This document shows, one piece after another, positions 63,043 to 64,000 of a stretch of DNA of 64,000 nucleotides; positions within the stretch are counted from its first letter, which is position 1; each line of letters opens with the position of its first letter. The notes beneath the pieces were generated by a model. That model was given only the letters and a program-made list of their open reading frames with translations. It was not told where the DNA came from and searched no databases. A program made the position numbers and the translations under genes. The DNA comes from Mesodorylaimus sp. YZB2_4 (Eukaryota > Nematoda > Enoplea > Dorylaimida > Dorylaimidae): NCBI GenBank assembly GCA_030248295.1, contig JASANH010000193.1, positions 682,001 to 746,000 of the forward strand, read 5' to 3'.

Positions 63043-63273
63043 TAATTAAGGGGGTAAACCAGGATATGCAAACCTCTTATATTAGGCCTGTCTATGATAT
63101 AGGGATGCTGTGTTAGGAACCGGTCTCCCCTTGTCTGACGTGTGTTATTTGTTTGTTTTGTGCCGGTGCACTTTTGCCCTTGGGTCGATGCTCGCTCTCT
63201 AATCAGTGTCATGCCTGCGTGTACTCGGTGCGGTTGAGTAAAATCCTCTTCTTATAAGACACGTGGTCTTATA
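63043..63273 (+). repeat. 3' LTR
   Basis: About 231 bp, starting near TAATTAAGGGGGTAAACC and ending in CTTATA. It is shorter than the 5' LTR by several small deletions in its first third. This indicates that the insertion is not recent. Confidence 0.8.
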
Positions 63274-63596
63274 TTACCGAGATATTTCCCTGAAAGACGG
63301 AAATTTCGTATAGTTTTTCATTAGGGTACGTTCGAGTAGGTATGCCTACATAGATATCTAATGACGTATTTCCAGCAGGCCAACGTGCTTCGTTTACCCA
63401 GCATGTTATGTCATAAAACCACATCTCGAGGTTTTATTGTGCTGTAGTTGTGTTGCCAAAGAAGAAGAACACCTGCCGGAGCACTGCTGCCACAGCCAGC
63501 ATGATAACCACCAGCAAAGTCTCTTGCTTGTTCAGATCTCACGTCAGTATCTACTTGACGCTGGATTTTTTGATTACATTGAGCCTCTGCTAGAAC

Positions 63597-63740
63597 GGTC
63601 ACGGCCAACTGGACGCGGTCAACTGGGCGCTGCCAACTGGCCGACGGCCAAGTGGGCACTGGCGACCTCGACGTTAGACTAACTAGGCGCTGGTCAAATA
63701 GGCGCCGTTAAACTGGACGCCGAGCCATCTTGGCGCCAGG
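63597..63740 (+). repeat. Degenerate 15-16 bp minisatellite
   Basis: About nine units close to GCYGGTCAACTGGGC follow one another (for example GCGGTCAACTGGGC, GCTGCCAACTGGCC, GCTGGTCAAATAGGC, GCCGTTAAACTGGAC). Units drift in sequence but keep the spacing. The flanks (63274-63596 and 63741-64000) show no gene I can support. Confidence 0.7.
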
Positions 63741-64000
63741 GCAGTAAAAAAGCGCAGAAAGAGTCAAGGGAAACTCGACGCGTGGCAATTTTAAAACTTC
63801 CTTTCCTTTCATTCATTCCGTTCATATCAAAGCTTAGTTTTCCTTCACAAATCCCGGTCGGTTTTATTGTATCTGGCGCTCCCACAGTTGAAAAATGATT
63901 TTCTGCGCTTTTTCTGGATTGGTCTTGAAATCCACGACGCAATCTGCCACAACGCTCTTCTGTTTCCAAGGCACGCGATACTTGGAACCCTCCTCTTGAC

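Larger units (their letters stand above)
58430..63273 (+). mobile_element. Gypsy-like LTR retrotransposon, internally deleted
   Basis: Two LTRs (58430-58679 and about 63043-63273) bound a 4.84-kb element with a 4-bp target duplication TTAC (58426-58429 and 63274-63277). The left LTR starts TGTAAGGGGGG, typical of many Gypsy elements. A primer-binding-site candidate (TGGTTCCCATTGCCGG) begins at 58681. The inner part encodes gag, one CCHC zinc knuckle and an aspartic protease DTGA motif. After that, reading frames are short and no reverse transcriptase, RNase H or integrase is visible. The remaining space (61.7-63.0 kb) is too short for them, so this copy cannot move alone. Confidence 0.85.

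Overview
This window is from a eukaryote, most probably a nematode or a close ecdysozoan relative. Genes are split by many short introns, mostly 45-60 nt. Introns have GTAAGT-like donors and T-rich TTTTAG or TTTCAG acceptors. The gene set includes a transthyretin-like (TTR-52 type) protein, a family best known from nematodes, and a cluster of secreted lipocalin-domain proteins. Several start codons lie 2-18 nt after a splice-acceptor-like sequence, which would fit spliced-leader addition or 5' UTR introns. The species cannot be named from the sequence alone.

Left part (1-15.5 kb): the C-terminal exons of an unidentified membrane protein (157-1534, -), a small secreted neuropeptide-like precursor (2786-3058, -), mitochondrial inner membrane peptidase subunit 1 (5348-7625, -), a PRXL2-type thioredoxin-fold reductase (8278-9459, -) arranged head to head with cytosolic thymidine kinase (9972-11281, +), an unrecognised 303-residue protein (11512-12473, -) and a NADAR-domain protein (13781-15479, -). 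tRNA-derived, SINE-like pieces lie between the genes.

Middle (15.5-36 kb): a complete USP7/HAUSP deubiquitinase gene (16507-21296, +; 27 exons, with one GC-AG intron and a possible 25-nt intron) and a mitochondrial GABA transaminase gene (22462-25236, +). Four tandem genes on the minus strand follow (25836-27275, 29000-30917, 31943-33386, 34153-35995). They encode secreted proteins with a shared lipocalin-like domain beside P/G/L-rich or Q-rich regions. Their shared intron phases show that they arose by duplication.

Right part (36-64 kb): about 5 kb of gene-poor DNA with a ~145-bp inverted repeat, paired poly-G tracts and dispersed repeats, then a frame-broken GPCR (41433-42443), a 116-bp MITE, a RASD/Dexras-like small GTPase (45867-47183, -), a CYP2-like cytochrome P450 (50152-51895, -), a small unrecognised three-exon gene (52793-53406, -), a lysine-rich protein (53725-54369, -), a PP1-type phosphatase (55599-56809, -) and the transthyretin-like gene (57348-57774, -). 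A 4.84-kb Gypsy-like LTR element (58430-63273) keeps gag, zinc-knuckle and protease sequence but no reverse transcriptase or integrase. A degenerate 15-bp minisatellite ends the window. Neighbouring genes do not form one pathway; the only clear functional cluster is the lipocalin tandem array. Exon structures were deduced by eye from splice motifs, reading phase and family conservation.
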